Below are positions 8,303-17,372 of a DNA stretch of 64,000 bases, one piece after another. The notes beneath the pieces are model-generated. The model had not been told where the DNA came from. It ran no database searches and saw only the letters and a list, made by a program, of their open reading frames with translations. The stretch lies in contig DIWR01000018.1 of the NCBI GenBank assembly GCA_002428495.1, forward strand, positions 62,001 through 126,000. Direction: 5' to 3'. The translations under genes and the position numbers were made by a program. Numbering within the stretch: position 1 is the stretch's first letter; the number at the start of each line of letters is the position of its first letter. This DNA is from Synergistaceae bacterium UBA6101. GTDB taxonomy: Bacteria > Synergistota > Synergistia > Synergistales > Synergistaceae.

Positions 8303-9841
8303 ATGACAATGACAGTAATTTTGAGTGTGATCGCAGGACTCGCTGTTGGAGTCCTGATAGGGTTTATGTATCAAAAAAATGCATCAGATAAGAAGTACAA
8401 AGGAGCTCTCTCTGAATCAGAAAGGGTAATTTCCGAAGCAGTAAAAAAAGCTGAACAGATGAAGCGGGATATCGTTTCCGAAGGAAAAGAAGAGATCCAC
8501 AGATTAAGACAGGAACTTGACAGGGACACTAAGGAACGAAGGAATGAACTGCAGCGTTCTGAAAGGCGTCTCGAACAAAAAGAAGAGAACCTTGACAGGA
8601 AGATCGAAAGCATAAGCCGCAAAGAAGAGGAACTTGTCCAAAAACACGAACAGGCACAGGAAAAACTGAACCAGCTCTCAGTTAAGGAACAGGAACTGAT
8701 CTCCAATCTCGAACAGATCGCCCAGCTTTCACGCGAACAGGCCAGAGACCTCCTGCTGACTGAAGTAGAAACTGAAGCCAACCATCTTATAGGTCTCAGG
8801 CTTAAAGAACTGGAAGAACGTGCGAAGCGTGATGCAGATCGTAAAGCTCAGGAAATTATTGCAACCGCAGTCCAGCGCTGCAGTGTTGAATTTACGTCTG
8901 ACGCAGTGGTCAGCGTTGTAAATCTTCCTTCCGACGAGATGAAAGGTCGGATAATCGGCAGAGAAGGCCGCAACATAAGGACCTTTGAAACACTTACCGG
9001 TGTCGACCTGATAGTAGATGATACTCCGGAAGCTGTTACGTTGAGCAGCTTTGACCCAGTGCGGCGTGAAGTTGCACGTCTTTCTCTTGAAAGGCTTGTT
9101 GTTGACGGACGCATCCATCCTGCGCGTATAGAGGAAATTATTGAACGCGCAGAAAAAGATGTCCAGATACAGATCCTTGAAACAGCGGAACAGGCACTGC
9201 TTGAAACTGGTATCAAAAACATGCATATAGAACTTACGAAGATCATCGGTCAACTTAGATATCGTACCAGCTATGGTCAGAATGCACTTGCTCACAGCCT
9301 TGAAGTAGCCCACCTTGCAGGGATCATGGCTGCAGAAATGGGACTTGATGAGCTTAAGGCAAGAAGAGCAGGACTTCTGCATGATATTGGAAAGGCTGTT
9401 GACCATCAGGTAGAAGGACCTCATGCAAAAATCGGAGCCGACCTTGCAAAAAGATATGGCGAAGCCCCTGACATCGTAAACTCGATCGCAGCTCACCATG
9501 AAGATGAGGAGCCGCAGACTATTTACGCCGTACTGGTAGCCGCAGCTGATGCGGTCAGTGCATCACGCCCGGGAGCCAGAAGAGAGAGTCTTGATGCTTA
9601 TGTCAAGAGGCTTGAAAAACTGGAAGAGGTCGCCAAGTCATTTAGCGGCGTAAGCAAGGCTTTTGCCATTCAGGCAGGCCGAGAGGTGCGCGTAGCAGTT
9701 TCTCCTTCTGTGACAGATGACGGAGCTATGCAGAAACTGGCCTACGACATCGCCCGCAAGATAGAGGAAGAAATGAGATACCCGGGGCAGATCAAAGTGA
9801 CGCTGCTTAAAGAGACAAGAGCTGTAGAATACGCAAAATAG
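8303..9841 (+). CDS. rny: Ribonuclease Y
   Basis: 512 aa with the full RNase Y order: an N-terminal membrane anchor (about 5-22), a long charged coiled coil (about 28-190), a KH domain (GRIIGREGRNIRTFE near 215-230), and an HD phosphodiesterase domain with LLHDIGKAVDH near 357 and a second AAHHEDEE. It makes the initial cuts in mRNA decay at the membrane. ATG 8303 follows GAGGTGA at a good distance. A long antisense reading frame across this gene is a shadow. Confidence 0.95.
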   Translation: MTMTVILSVIAGLAVGVLIGFMYQKNASDKKYKGALSESERVISEAVKKAEQMKRDIVSEGKEEIHRLRQELDRDTKERRNELQRSERRLEQKEENLDRKIESISRKEEELVQKHEQAQEKLNQLSVKEQELISNLEQIAQLSREQARDLLLTEVETEANHLIGLRLKELEERAKRDADRKAQEIIATAVQRCSVEFTSDAVVSVVNLPSDEMKGRIIGREGRNIRTFETLTGVDLIVDDTPEAVTLSSFDPVRREVARLSLERLVVDGRIHPARIEEIIERAEKDVQIQILETAEQALLETGIKNMHIELTKIIGQLRYRTSYGQNALAHSLEVAHLAGIMAAEMGLDELKARRAGLLHDIGKAVDHQVEGPHAKIGADLAKRYGEAPDIVNSIAAHHEDEEPQTIYAVLVAAADAVSASRPGARRESLDAYVKRLEKLEEVAKSFSGVSKAFAIQAGREVRVAVSPSVTDDGAMQKLAYDIARKIEEEMRYPGQIKVTLLKETRAVEYAK

Positions 9842-9851
9842 GTGAGGCAAG

Positions 9852-10631
9852 ATGCGGATCCTTTTTATCGGAGACATAATGGGAAGACCCGGGCGGAAAG
9901 CTGTCCCCCGGGTTTTGCCTTCTTTGCGCGAGAAGCATGGCAGTTTTGATTTTATAATTGCCAACGGAGAAAACAGCGCTGCCGGTTTTGGACTTACAGA
10001 GACGGTCATGAACGAGCTGTTCTCAATGGGAATAGATGTCATAACCAGCGGCAACCACGTCTGGGACAAGAAAGATATCCTGCCTCTGCTCGACAGTGAA
10101 AAACGGATACTGAGACCTGCCAATCATCCGGAAGGAACTCCCGGGCGAGGATTTGGAATATTTGAAAAGAACGGAAAGGAACTTGCAGTGATCTCCCTTC
10201 AGGGGCGGACTTTTATGCCCCCTCTCGATTGCCCTTTCCGAACAGCAGAAAAACTGATCGAGAAAGCTAAGACACCCTGCATATTTGTTGATTTCCATGC
10301 AGAGGCATCGTCAGAAAAAAAGGCACTCGCCTATTGGCTTGATGGTAAAATTTCCGCAATAGCAGGGACCCACACACATGTACAGACATCGGACGAGCAG
10401 GTCCTTCCCGGGGGTACCGCTTTTATATCTGATGTGGGAATGACAGGCGGTCACGGTGGGATAATAGGGATGACTGCAGAGTCTGTGATCCCCAAATTTT
10501 TATACGGCACCCCGAGCAAATTCGAGATATGCGATACAGATGTCAGGTTCCAGGCCGTGGTAATTGATGTTGACGATGAAACAGGCAGGGGAATGGATAT
10601 TCTCAGGATAAACGCTCCATGTGAAAACTGA
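9852..10631 (+). CDS. ymdB: YmdB-family metallophosphoesterase
   Basis: 259 aa. Metal-binding motifs of the TIGR00282/YmdB family are all present: FIGDIMGRPGR, ANGENSAAGFG, TSGNHVWDKK, DFHAEASSEK, and GTHTHVQTSD. The Bacillus homologue is a cyclic-nucleotide phosphodiesterase that affects global gene expression. It is commonly encoded right after rny, as here (10-nt gap), which supports both calls. A strong terminator follows. Confidence 0.92.
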   Translation: MRILFIGDIMGRPGRKAVPRVLPSLREKHGSFDFIIANGENSAAGFGLTETVMNELFSMGIDVITSGNHVWDKKDILPLLDSEKRILRPANHPEGTPGRGFGIFEKNGKELAVISLQGRTFMPPLDCPFRTAEKLIEKAKTPCIFVDFHAEASSEKKALAYWLDGKISAIAGTHTHVQTSDEQVLPGGTAFISDVGMTGGHGGIIGMTAESVIPKFLYGTPSKFEICDTDVRFQAVVIDVDDETGRGMDILRINAPCEN

Positions 10632-10659
10632 TAATTATTATTTAACGCTGAAATTAAAG

Positions 10660-10707
10660 TAATGGTGGGAGATTGCCTTGATGGTTTTCTCCCGCCATTA
10701 CTTTTTC
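10660..10707 (+). terminator. Rho-independent terminator after ymdB
   Basis: A 12-bp stem AATGGTGGGAGA / TCTCCCGCCATT (one G-U pair) with a pyrimidine-rich tail ACTTTTTCT. It ends the recG-rny-ymdB block. The remaining sequence up to 10927 is AT-rich with no further gene or recognised riboswitch. Confidence 0.8.
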
Positions 10708-10927
10708 TGAAGCACCTATTTATATATATGAGTTTTGTTGTAATTAACCTTTATTTTATTGTTTTCCATTCCAATTAGTTATATTATTTTTTGTGTTATG
10801 TAATATTATGGCCGCAATATAACCATTTGCAAACTTGTATTTTTGACTGTAATATGATATACAACTTAAGCGCTGAAGGGGCTTTTTTGGGCTGTGGCTT
10901 TTTTAATTATTGAGAGGAGAGGATCAA

Positions 10928-12262
10928 ATGTCTGAAAACAGAGAACGGTGGGGCAGCCGGTTTGGCTTTATTATGGCTGCTGCAGGTTCGGCGGTAGGTC
11001 TTGGTAATATCTGGCGATTCCCTTACATCACGGGGAAATATGGCGGAGCGGCTTTCGTTGCGGTTTATCTTGTTGTAGTTATTGTTTTGGGAATTTCTGT
11101 AATGCTTGCGGAATTTGTAATTGGCAGGAAAGCACAGTCTGACGCAATCGGCTCTTTCAGGAAACTTGGCGGCGGAGCGTGGCCTATGGTAGGTTGGATG
11201 GGCTTTTTCTGCGGTTTTGTTATCCTGTCTTATTATGCGGTTATTGCCGGCTGGACTCTTGCTTATATGTTCAAATCCTTTGGCGGCCTTATGGCGGCTG
11301 CGGGAGAAGGTAAGGCCGGGGATGTCTTCGGAGCTTTCGTTTCCGATCCTGTGCAGTCAATAGCCTACCATATTGCTGTAATGGCCATAGTAAGCGGAAT
11401 TGTTTACAAAGGCATCAGCGGCGGTATTGAGAAAAGCTGTAAAATACTTATGCCTGCCCTCTTTGTTCTGCTCCTGGTCCTGATCGTTCGTTCAGTAACT
11501 CTCCCTGGCGCAGGTGCAGGGCTTGAATTCTACCTCAAACCTGACTTCTCCAAACTTACCAGCGAAGCCGTACTCGCGGCAGTGGGTCAGGGATTCTTCT
11601 CGCTCTCCCTTGGCATGGGCTGCATGATCACTTACGGCAGCTACCTTGGGAAAGACGACTACCTTCCTTCGATAGCTAGTACAGTAGTTTTCCTTGATAC
11701 CTCTGTTGCTATCCTTGCTGGTTTTGCCATCTTCCCGGCAGTTTTTGCCTTTGGTGTAGAGCCCGGAGCAGGACCAGGACTTACTTTCGTAACACTTCCC
11801 GCTGTCTTCGCGAAGATGCCCATGGGAGCGATATTCTCTTTCGCATTCTTCCTTCTCCTTTTCATCGCGGCGCTTACTTCTGCCATCTCTCTGCTTGAGG
11901 TCGTCGTCACATATGCTATCGACCAGCTCAAGTGGAGCAGGTCAAAGGCCGCAATAGTCATGGGAACAGCCATCGCTTTGCTGGGGATCCCCTCAGCTCT
12001 TTCTGTCGGGGGACACATACCGCAGATCGCCGGCAAGGATTTCCTTGACGCTGCAGATTTCATTACTAACAACGTCGTAATGCCTCTTGGCGGTATCTTT
12101 ATCGCAGTCTTCGTTGGGTGGGTGTGGACAGATGGTGCCAAGGCCGAAGTTACTGACAACGGTAAGCTCGTATTCCCGATGTACACTGCCTGGCTTTGGA
12201 TATGCCGCGTTATTGCTCCGGTATCCATAGCAGCAATATTTATCACAGGTCTTAAGTGGTAG
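10928..12262 (+). CDS. Sodium:neurotransmitter symporter (NSS/LeuT family)
   Basis: 444 aa with about 11-12 hydrophobic helices. The family signature is at the N-terminus: RWGSRFGFIMAAAGSAVGLG followed by NIWRFPY (TM1), then ITYGSYLGKDD (TM6 region). LeuT-fold transporters take up amino acids with sodium. Its position directly upstream of the riboswitch-controlled glycine reductase operon suggests glycine or a small neutral amino acid as substrate, but this is inference. ATG 10928 follows GAGGAGAGG. A TTG at 10910 lies before that site and is unlikely. It ends before a separate grd promoter. Confidence 0.85.
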   Translation: MSENRERWGSRFGFIMAAAGSAVGLGNIWRFPYITGKYGGAAFVAVYLVVVIVLGISVMLAEFVIGRKAQSDAIGSFRKLGGGAWPMVGWMGFFCGFVILSYYAVIAGWTLAYMFKSFGGLMAAAGEGKAGDVFGAFVSDPVQSIAYHIAVMAIVSGIVYKGISGGIEKSCKILMPALFVLLLVLIVRSVTLPGAGAGLEFYLKPDFSKLTSEAVLAAVGQGFFSLSLGMGCMITYGSYLGKDDYLPSIASTVVFLDTSVAILAGFAIFPAVFAFGVEPGAGPGLTFVTLPAVFAKMPMGAIFSFAFFLLLFIAALTSAISLLEVVVTYAIDQLKWSRSKAAIVMGTAIALLGIPSALSVGGHIPQIAGKDFLDAADFITNNVVMPLGGIFIAVFVGWVWTDGAKAEVTDNGKLVFPMYTAWLWICRVIAPVSIAAIFITGLKW

Positions 12263-12311
12263 ATAGATTAAATAGTATCTTTCAAAATCGTTAAAAAATA
12301 ATTTTATGCTC

Positions 12312-12348
12312 AACAAGAGCTACGGTTGACAAGACCGTGGCTCTTGTT
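12312..12348. terminator. Stem-loop after NSS transporter, overlapping the grd promoter
   Basis: Inverted repeat AACAAGAGCTACGGT / ACCGTGGCTCTTGTT (one G-U pair) with a 7-nt loop. The downstream U-run is poor, so termination is uncertain. The arms overlap the -35 and spacer of the promoter described at 12326-12353, so it could also be a protein-binding palindrome. Confidence 0.5.
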
Positions 12349-12353
12349 ATACT
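12326..12353 (+). promoter_or_regulatory. Near-consensus sigma-70 promoter of the grd operon
   Basis: TTGACA at 12326-12331, 16-nt spacer, TATACT at 12348-12353. The expected start is near 12360, about 10 nt before the first paired strand of the glycine riboswitch, so position and strength agree with a riboswitch-controlled transcript. Confidence 0.75.
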
Positions 12354-12370
12354 GACAATAATCTGTATGA

Positions 12371-12480
12371 AAGCAGCAAGAGAGACTCCCTGGTGTTTTG
12401 CTGGGAGCGCCGAAGGGGCAAGGCATTAATTAGCTGAAACTCTCAGGCATAAGGATTGCTGCCGGACAGTACTCTGAAGA
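12371..12480 (+). promoter_or_regulatory. Glycine riboswitch (single gcvT-type aptamer)
   Basis: The conserved core is plain: P1 from GCAGCA (12373-12378) with TGCTGC (12457-12462), AGAGAG (12379-12384) facing CTCTCAGG (12440-12447), a CTCCC/GGGAG hairpin, and the hallmark GCGCCGAAGGGGCAA at 12407-12421. After P1 comes GGACAGTACTCTGAAGA, the short accessory element typical of single-aptamer forms. No second full core is visible before grdX. It senses glycine, the substrate of the enzyme encoded downstream, so it is probably an activating switch. Confidence 0.93.
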
Positions 12481-12530
12481 CGGCTAAAGGTCGTTTGTAT
12501 GACTTTTAGGGAACGAGGACAGAGGATCTC

Positions 12531-12983
12531 TTGCTGGAAGGCGGGGTTCCTGTGGTCTTGTCCCCTTTTTTTTATGCCTGTATAACGAATAACAAAGATC
12601 TTGCGGAATGTGTTGATGATGCAAGGCTTGTTGAAGGACCCGCGATATCAGTCCTCACTATTGCAAGAGATATGGTACATCAGGGATGGAAACTTGTAGC
12701 GAGCCCATTATACGGAAATTTCAAACCGGCTCAACAGCCATACAGGTCGCTTGTTTTGAGCAGGGGGAACGAAAACACACAGATTCCTGCAGACAGCTAT
12801 TCGCTTGGACTGATCGAGTCAGCGATTAACCTTTTCCAAGGATGTGAAATTAAAAGAATACCCGGTGACATGCCTGATCAAATTGACAGGGACTATAAAT
12901 ATGTTGATCTTGCATTAATGGAAGATACTTTGCTGGAATGCGGCATTCTTCGTTGTGATCTTCACAGATGCATCAGGAGGTGA
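12531..12983 (+). CDS. grdX: GrdX protein of the glycine reductase operon
   Basis: 150 aa. It matches the small GrdX protein usually found at the head of grd operons, whose function is not known. The start is TTG 12531, 6 nt after AGAGG at 12520-12524. No in-frame ATG or GTG exists nearby. Middle segments such as VEGPAISVLTIARDMVHQGWK and SPLYGNFKPAQQPYRS are family-like. No catalytic motif is evident. Translation starts immediately after the riboswitch expression platform, so this ribosome site may be part of the switch. The next gene, grdE, begins 61 nt later. Confidence 0.8.
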   Translation: MLEGGVPVVLSPFFYACITNNKDLAECVDDARLVEGPAISVLTIARDMVHQGWKLVASPLYGNFKPAQQPYRSLVLSRGNENTQIPADSYSLGLIESAINLFQGCEIKRIPGDMPDQIDRDYKYVDLALMEDTLLECGILRCDLHRCIRR

Positions 12984-13044
12984 GAAGCTAAAGCAAGTTT
13001 TTGATTTGAAAAAATTCCAATCATTGATCATTAGGAGGATTTTT

Positions 13045-14340
13045 ATGAAACTTGAACTGTTGAAGGTAAATATTAAAGGTGTGAAGTGGGGCGGCAGCAC
13101 TGAAGTGCTTAAAGACGGGACCCTTCAGGTTAGCAAAGAAGACCTTTTGGCCTTTGTAGCAGATGATGATAACCTTAAGTGCATCAATGCAGATATCGCT
13201 CTTCCCGGAGAAAGCATAAGAATAGTTCCTGTAAAAGACGTGATCGAGCCGAGATATAAGATCGAAGGCGGCGGACAGGTCTTCCCCGGAATGGTAAACG
13301 ATGTTGAATCTGTAGGTGAGGGAAAGACATTTGTCCTTGAAGGCGTGGCAGTTGTTACATGCGGTAGGATCGTGGGATTTCAGGAAGGCATAGTAGACAT
13401 GTCAGGAAAGGGTGCCGAGTACACTCCTTTCTCCAAAACATGCAATGTCGTCTTGGTTTTTGAGCCTAAAGATGGCCTGGAAAAGCATGATTACGAAAAA
13501 GCATTCAGGCTGGCCGGCCTGAAGGCTGCCATGTACCTCGCAAAATGCGTCTACGAATCAGGCGGAGCAGCAGACAAAACTGAGACATATGAGATAGCTC
13601 CTTTTGCAGAGAGCATGAAGTCCTATGCAGGCCTTCCGAAAGTGGCATACCTCTACATGCTGCAGACGCAGGGGCTCCTCCACGATACCTATGTCTACGG
13701 TATCGATGCGAAAAGGATCCTTCCGACGATCCTCCATCCTAACGAAACTATGGACGGAGCGGTCGTTTCGGGCAACTGCGTTTCTGCATGCGACAAAAAC
13801 AGCACCTACGTCCATCAGAACAATCCTGTTATAAGATCTCTTTACGAGCGTCACGGCAAGGATATCAATTTTGTTGGGGTCATCATCACTAATGAAAACG
13901 TTACTCTCGCAGACAAAAAAAGAAGTTCCTCTTTTGCTGTAAAAATAGCGGGAATGTTCGGGGTAGACGGACTTGTCATCAGCGAGGAGGGCTTCGGCAA
14001 CCCTGACGCGGACCTGATCATGAACTGCCGCAGGGCAGAAATGGCCGGGATAAAAACGGTACTGATAACAGATGAGTACGCAGGCAGGGACGGAGCAAGC
14101 CAATCCCTTGCAGACGCTGCGACGGAGGCAAATGCTGTCGTTACCGCAGGTAACGCCAACATGACCGTTACCATCCCTCCTCAGGAGAGGATCATAGGTT
14201 TCACTGAATATGTTGACGTAATAGCAGGAGGCTTTGACGGATCACTGAAACCCGACGGGTCGATAGAAGTTGAACTTCAGGCGATAACAGGCGCGACATG
14301 CGAACTGGGCTTCAATAAGCTCGGAGCAGAGACCTGGTAG
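13045..14340 (+). CDS. grdE: Glycine reductase component B, alpha/beta proprotein GrdE
   Basis: 431 aa. GrdE is made as a proprotein and cleaved at a cysteine to give a pyruvoyl-carrying subunit that binds the amino group of glycine. The processing site is visible as GNCVSACDKNSTYVHQNNP, with C245 the likely cleavage residue and C249 nearby. ATG 13045 follows TTAGGAGGA. An upstream in-frame extension to 12955 would overlap grdX and lacks family similarity. Together with GrdB it forms the substrate-specific protein B. A glycine specificity (rather than sarcosine or betaine) is supported by the glycine riboswitch. Confidence 0.93.
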   Translation: MKLELLKVNIKGVKWGGSTEVLKDGTLQVSKEDLLAFVADDDNLKCINADIALPGESIRIVPVKDVIEPRYKIEGGGQVFPGMVNDVESVGEGKTFVLEGVAVVTCGRIVGFQEGIVDMSGKGAEYTPFSKTCNVVLVFEPKDGLEKHDYEKAFRLAGLKAAMYLAKCVYESGGAADKTETYEIAPFAESMKSYAGLPKVAYLYMLQTQGLLHDTYVYGIDAKRILPTILHPNETMDGAVVSGNCVSACDKNSTYVHQNNPVIRSLYERHGKDINFVGVIITNENVTLADKKRSSSFAVKIAGMFGVDGLVISEEGFGNPDADLIMNCRRAEMAGIKTVLITDEYAGRDGASQSLADAATEANAVVTAGNANMTVTIPPQERIIGFTEYVDVIAGGFDGSLKPDGSIEVELQAITGATCELGFNKLGAETW

Positions 14341-14353
14341 GGGAGGGTTAAAA

Positions 14354-15658
14354 ATGACTTACAGGATAGTTCACTATATAAACCAGTTTTTCGCCGGAAT
14401 AGGCGGAGAAGAAAAAGCGGGTGTAGGACCAGAATCCCGTAATGGGGCACTTGGTCCGGGGATGGCCTTCAAGGCTGTTTTCGGAAATGAAGCGGAGATA
14501 GTAGGCACTGTTATATGCGGGGACGGTTATTTTGCCGAAAATATGGACGAAGCAGGCGAAAAGATACTTAAGATGATCGCAGACTTTAAGCCCGATGCCG
14601 TCATCGCCGGCCCTGCTTTCAACGCAGGACGCTACGGAACGGCATGCGGCGCTGTAAGTGAAGCTGTTTTAAAAAAACTTGGGATACCGGTCGTTACAGG
14701 AATGTATCCTGAAAACCCCGGAGTCGACATGTTCAGGAAGAGTGTCTATATCGTTGAGACCTCTGACAGTGCAAGAGGTATAAAGGATGCAGTCCCGGCG
14801 ATGTCGAAACTTATAATGAAGATGCTCAGGGGAGAACCTATTGGAAGCCCTGCTGATGACGGTTATATCCAGCGCGGGGTCAGGGTCAACCGCTTCCACG
14901 ATAAGATAGGCGCTGCACGAGCTGTTGATATGCTTGTCAAAAAACTGAAAGGGGAAGAATTCAAGACAGAATACCCGATGCCTGTTTTTGACAGGGTACC
15001 TCCTGCAGAACCGATAAAGGACATGAAAAACGCGGTCATAGCGCTCGTAACGTCCGGCGGGATAGTGCCGAAGGGAAATCCTGACCATATCGAAGCTTCA
15101 AGCGCGTCTAAATATGGAACTTACAGTATAGAAGGTGTGCAGAGCGCAGATGAAGTCGCCTACGCAACAGCTCACGGAGGTTATGATCCTACATACGCCA
15201 ACACAGATCCTAACCGGGTACTTCCTATAGATGTCCTTCGTGAGATGGAAAAAGAAGGTATGTTCAGTAAGCTCTACGACTACTTTTTTACAACTGTAGG
15301 AAACGGAACCTCAGTAGCCAGTTCAAAGAAATTTGGTTCTGAAATAGGAGAGCGGCTGAAAAAAGACGGTGTTGATGCCGTGATCCTCACATCCACCTGA
15401 GGAACCTGCACACGTTGCGGGGCAACGATGGTAAAAGCAATTGAAGCAACTGGGATAGCAGTGGTCCACATATGCACGATAGTCCCAATTTCTCAGACGG
15501 TTGGTGCTAACAGGATAGTCCCGGCAGTAGCGATCCCGTATCCGCTGGGAGATCCCTCGAAGACCCATGAAGAGGAGATAGAAATAAGAAGGGCTATTCT
15601 CCAGAAGGCACTCAAGGCACTAATGACGCCGATCAAGGAACAGACGGTTTTCAATTAG
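14354..15658 (+). CDS. grdB: Glycine reductase component B gamma subunit, selenoprotein GrdB
   Basis: 434 aa with one in-frame UGA at 15398-15400 read as selenocysteine (residue 349). The frame continues unbroken after it as GTCTRCGATMVKAIE and ends at 15658. The context ST-Sec-GTCTRCGA is the conserved GrdB active site. The selenol attacks the C2 of the GrdE-bound glycine imine, giving a carboxymethyl-selenoether passed to GrdA. Automatic gene finders would split this into two ORFs (to 15400 and from 15428). ATG 14354 follows GGGGAGGG, 13 nt after grdE. Confidence 0.95.
15398..15427 (+). promoter_or_regulatory. UGA selenocysteine codon with bacterial SECIS-like hairpin
   Basis: UGA at 15398-15400 is followed 12 nt later by a perfect 6-bp stem CGTTGC (15413-15418) / GCAACG (15422-15427) closing a GGG loop. 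Bacterial SECIS elements sit directly downstream of the UGA inside the coding region with a G-containing apical loop, and this matches. It implies that SelA, SelB, SelC and SelD are encoded elsewhere in the genome. Confidence 0.85.
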
Positions 15659-15695
15659 ACTGATCATTTTGATCCGATAGGCCGTAAAGAAGATC

Positions 15696-15734
15696 GCGGC
15701 AGGATAGTCTTCTTTCTTTTGACTGTTCTGCCGC
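15696..15734 (+). other. Strong hairpin between grdB and grdC
   Basis: A 14-bp stem, GCGGCAGGATAGTC (15696-15709) with GACTGTTCTGCCGC (15721-15734), including two G-U pairs, and an 11-nt all-pyrimidine loop. There is no U-run after it, so it is not a standard terminator. It lies in a 167-nt gap between two genes of one operon and may stabilise the upstream mRNA or reduce downstream transcription. Confidence 0.6.
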
Positions 15735-15825
15735 TCTTTGTAAACCAGAGCAAAAGAATGATGAGTTAGTCATACGTACAAGTTAAATTCAACAATAAAA
15801 CAGCAAATGTATGGAGGAATGCGAA

Positions 15826-17364
15826 ATGCCCAACGCAGCGGTTAAAGGTACATCATATTCTCTCAATCACACTCCCGAATTGGCGCTCCATTACGGTAAT
15901 ACCCCATTCGTCGAGAGAGAAGCTCATCCGGATTCGGAATTCCTCTCTGTTCTTCCAAAGCATGTCCAGAGCTACGATGAATGTTCAAGATACGCTCCAA
16001 ACCTTGTTTACATTGGAGCGATGGATCTTGAAGAGCTTGAAAAAAAGGAACAGCCTTGGTATGAAAAACTTGAGCAGGTATCTGTCAGATATGGTAAGTA
16101 TGGAGAGATAATGCCGGAGGACGAAACTCTAGGTTTCCTTGACCTTTGTGATGTGTTCGACCTCGTTTGGCTTGAGAAAGACTTTGCGGCGAAAGTAAAA
16201 GAAAAACTGGCAAAGCATCCATTGATAAGGGAAGACTTGTTGGCCCGCCTTGAATCAGGTCATGAATTAAGAGAGATAGAACATGAGATAGCAAATTCTG
16301 CTGCCCTCCCTCTTTATTCAGGAGAAAAGATCATCGGCTGCAGCAGAAGGGGCCATGAATTTGACCCCAACCTGACAGCATACGAGCTGCTCGTGAACAT
16401 GACGAGCAAAGCGAGCGCGGTCCTCTCTCTCCTGCACCTCATCGAGAACAGCGGGATAAAACCTGAGGATGTGGATTTTGTTGTCGAATGCTCTGAAGAG
16501 GCTGCCGGAGACATGAACCAGCGCGGAGGAGGCAACTTTGCGAAGGCGATTGCGGAGATAGCAGGGTGCTTAAACGCCTCAGGCTGTGACGTGAGGGGAT
16601 TCTGCGCTGGACCGGTCAATGCGGTGTTGGCAGGAGCTTCAATGGTAGCAGCCGGTACACGCAAAAACGTAGCTGTTGTAGCCGGAGGAGCTATTCCCAA
16701 GCTGTACATGAACAGCCGGGATCACGTTAAAAAATCATTGCCGGCTCTAGAAAACTGCCTTGGTTCCTTTGGCGTCCTCATCGTACCTGATGACGGGACA
16801 CTGCCAGTGATAAGGCTGGATGCCATAGGCAAGCACACTGTCGGAGCCGGCGCATCACCGCAGACAGTTACGAGCGTCCTCACTCTTGAACCGCTTCAGA
16901 AAGTCGGGCTGCGGCTGACTGACGTTGATAAATATGCACCCGAGCTCCATAATCCGGAAATAACGCTTCCTGCCGGAGCAGGAAACGTGCCCGAGGCAAA
17001 CTTCAAGATGATAGCTGCGCTCGGAGTGATGAAAAAGCAGATAGAAAAAGCAGATATGCAGGAGTTCATAAAGGCCCGCGGCATGAAGGGATTCGCTCAC
17101 ACTCAGGGGCACATCCCCTCAGGAGTCCCATACATGGGACACGCTGCCGAAGCGATAAGCTCAGGCAAGATAACAAGAGCCATGATAATAGGCAAGGGAA
17201 GCCTCTTCCTCGGCAGGCTCACAAACCTTGCTGATGGTGCTTCCTTCCTGATGGAAAAACCATCGCAGGGCAAGCCCGAAGGAGAAAAGGGCGTTACCCG
17301 TGAAGAGATCCGCGAGCTTATTCTTGAAGCACTGGGAGAACTTGCGGCAGAAATGAAAAAGTAA
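15826..17364 (+). CDS. grdC: Glycine reductase component C beta subunit GrdC
   Basis: 512 aa. With GrdD it forms protein C, which receives the carboxymethyl group from GrdA as an enzyme-bound acetyl thioester and releases acetyl phosphate for ATP synthesis. The protein resembles beta-ketoacyl synthase III/thiolase folds. Segments such as EEAAGDMNQRGGGNFAKAIA, and AHTQGHIPSGVPY near the C-terminus, are family-like. ATG 15826 is the real start: the in-frame ATG at 15811 overlaps the GGAGG site at 15813-15817. Confidence 0.92.
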   Translation: MPNAAVKGTSYSLNHTPELALHYGNTPFVEREAHPDSEFLSVLPKHVQSYDECSRYAPNLVYIGAMDLEELEKKEQPWYEKLEQVSVRYGKYGEIMPEDETLGFLDLCDVFDLVWLEKDFAAKVKEKLAKHPLIREDLLARLESGHELREIEHEIANSAALPLYSGEKIIGCSRRGHEFDPNLTAYELLVNMTSKASAVLSLLHLIENSGIKPEDVDFVVECSEEAAGDMNQRGGGNFAKAIAEIAGCLNASGCDVRGFCAGPVNAVLAGASMVAAGTRKNVAVVAGGAIPKLYMNSRDHVKKSLPALENCLGSFGVLIVPDDGTLPVIRLDAIGKHTVGAGASPQTVTSVLTLEPLQKVGLRLTDVDKYAPELHNPEITLPAGAGNVPEANFKMIAALGVMKKQIEKADMQEFIKARGMKGFAHTQGHIPSGVPYMGHAAEAISSGKITRAMIIGKGSLFLGRLTNLADGASFLMEKPSQGKPEGEKGVTREEIRELILEALGELAAEMKK

Positions 17365-17372
17365 GGGTATAC

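Noticed and set aside
8729..9499. 256-codon ORF antisense to rny
   Set aside because: It lies within the well supported RNase Y gene and shows no family features; a shadow of the coding strand.
10869..10882. GCGCTGAAGGGGC upstream of the NSS transporter, like a glycine riboswitch core
   Set aside because: The paired flanks, the CTCTCAGG strand and the closing P1 helix are missing, so it is not a riboswitch despite the attractive link to glycine uptake.
10865..10906. GC-poor stem with T-runs before the NSS transporter, considered as a terminator or attenuator
   Set aside because: The stem is only about 4 bp and would not be stable.
15398..15400. Stop codon splitting grdB, as if a pseudogene
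   Set aside because: The frame and family similarity continue unbroken past the UGA and a SECIS-like hairpin follows, so it is selenocysteine.
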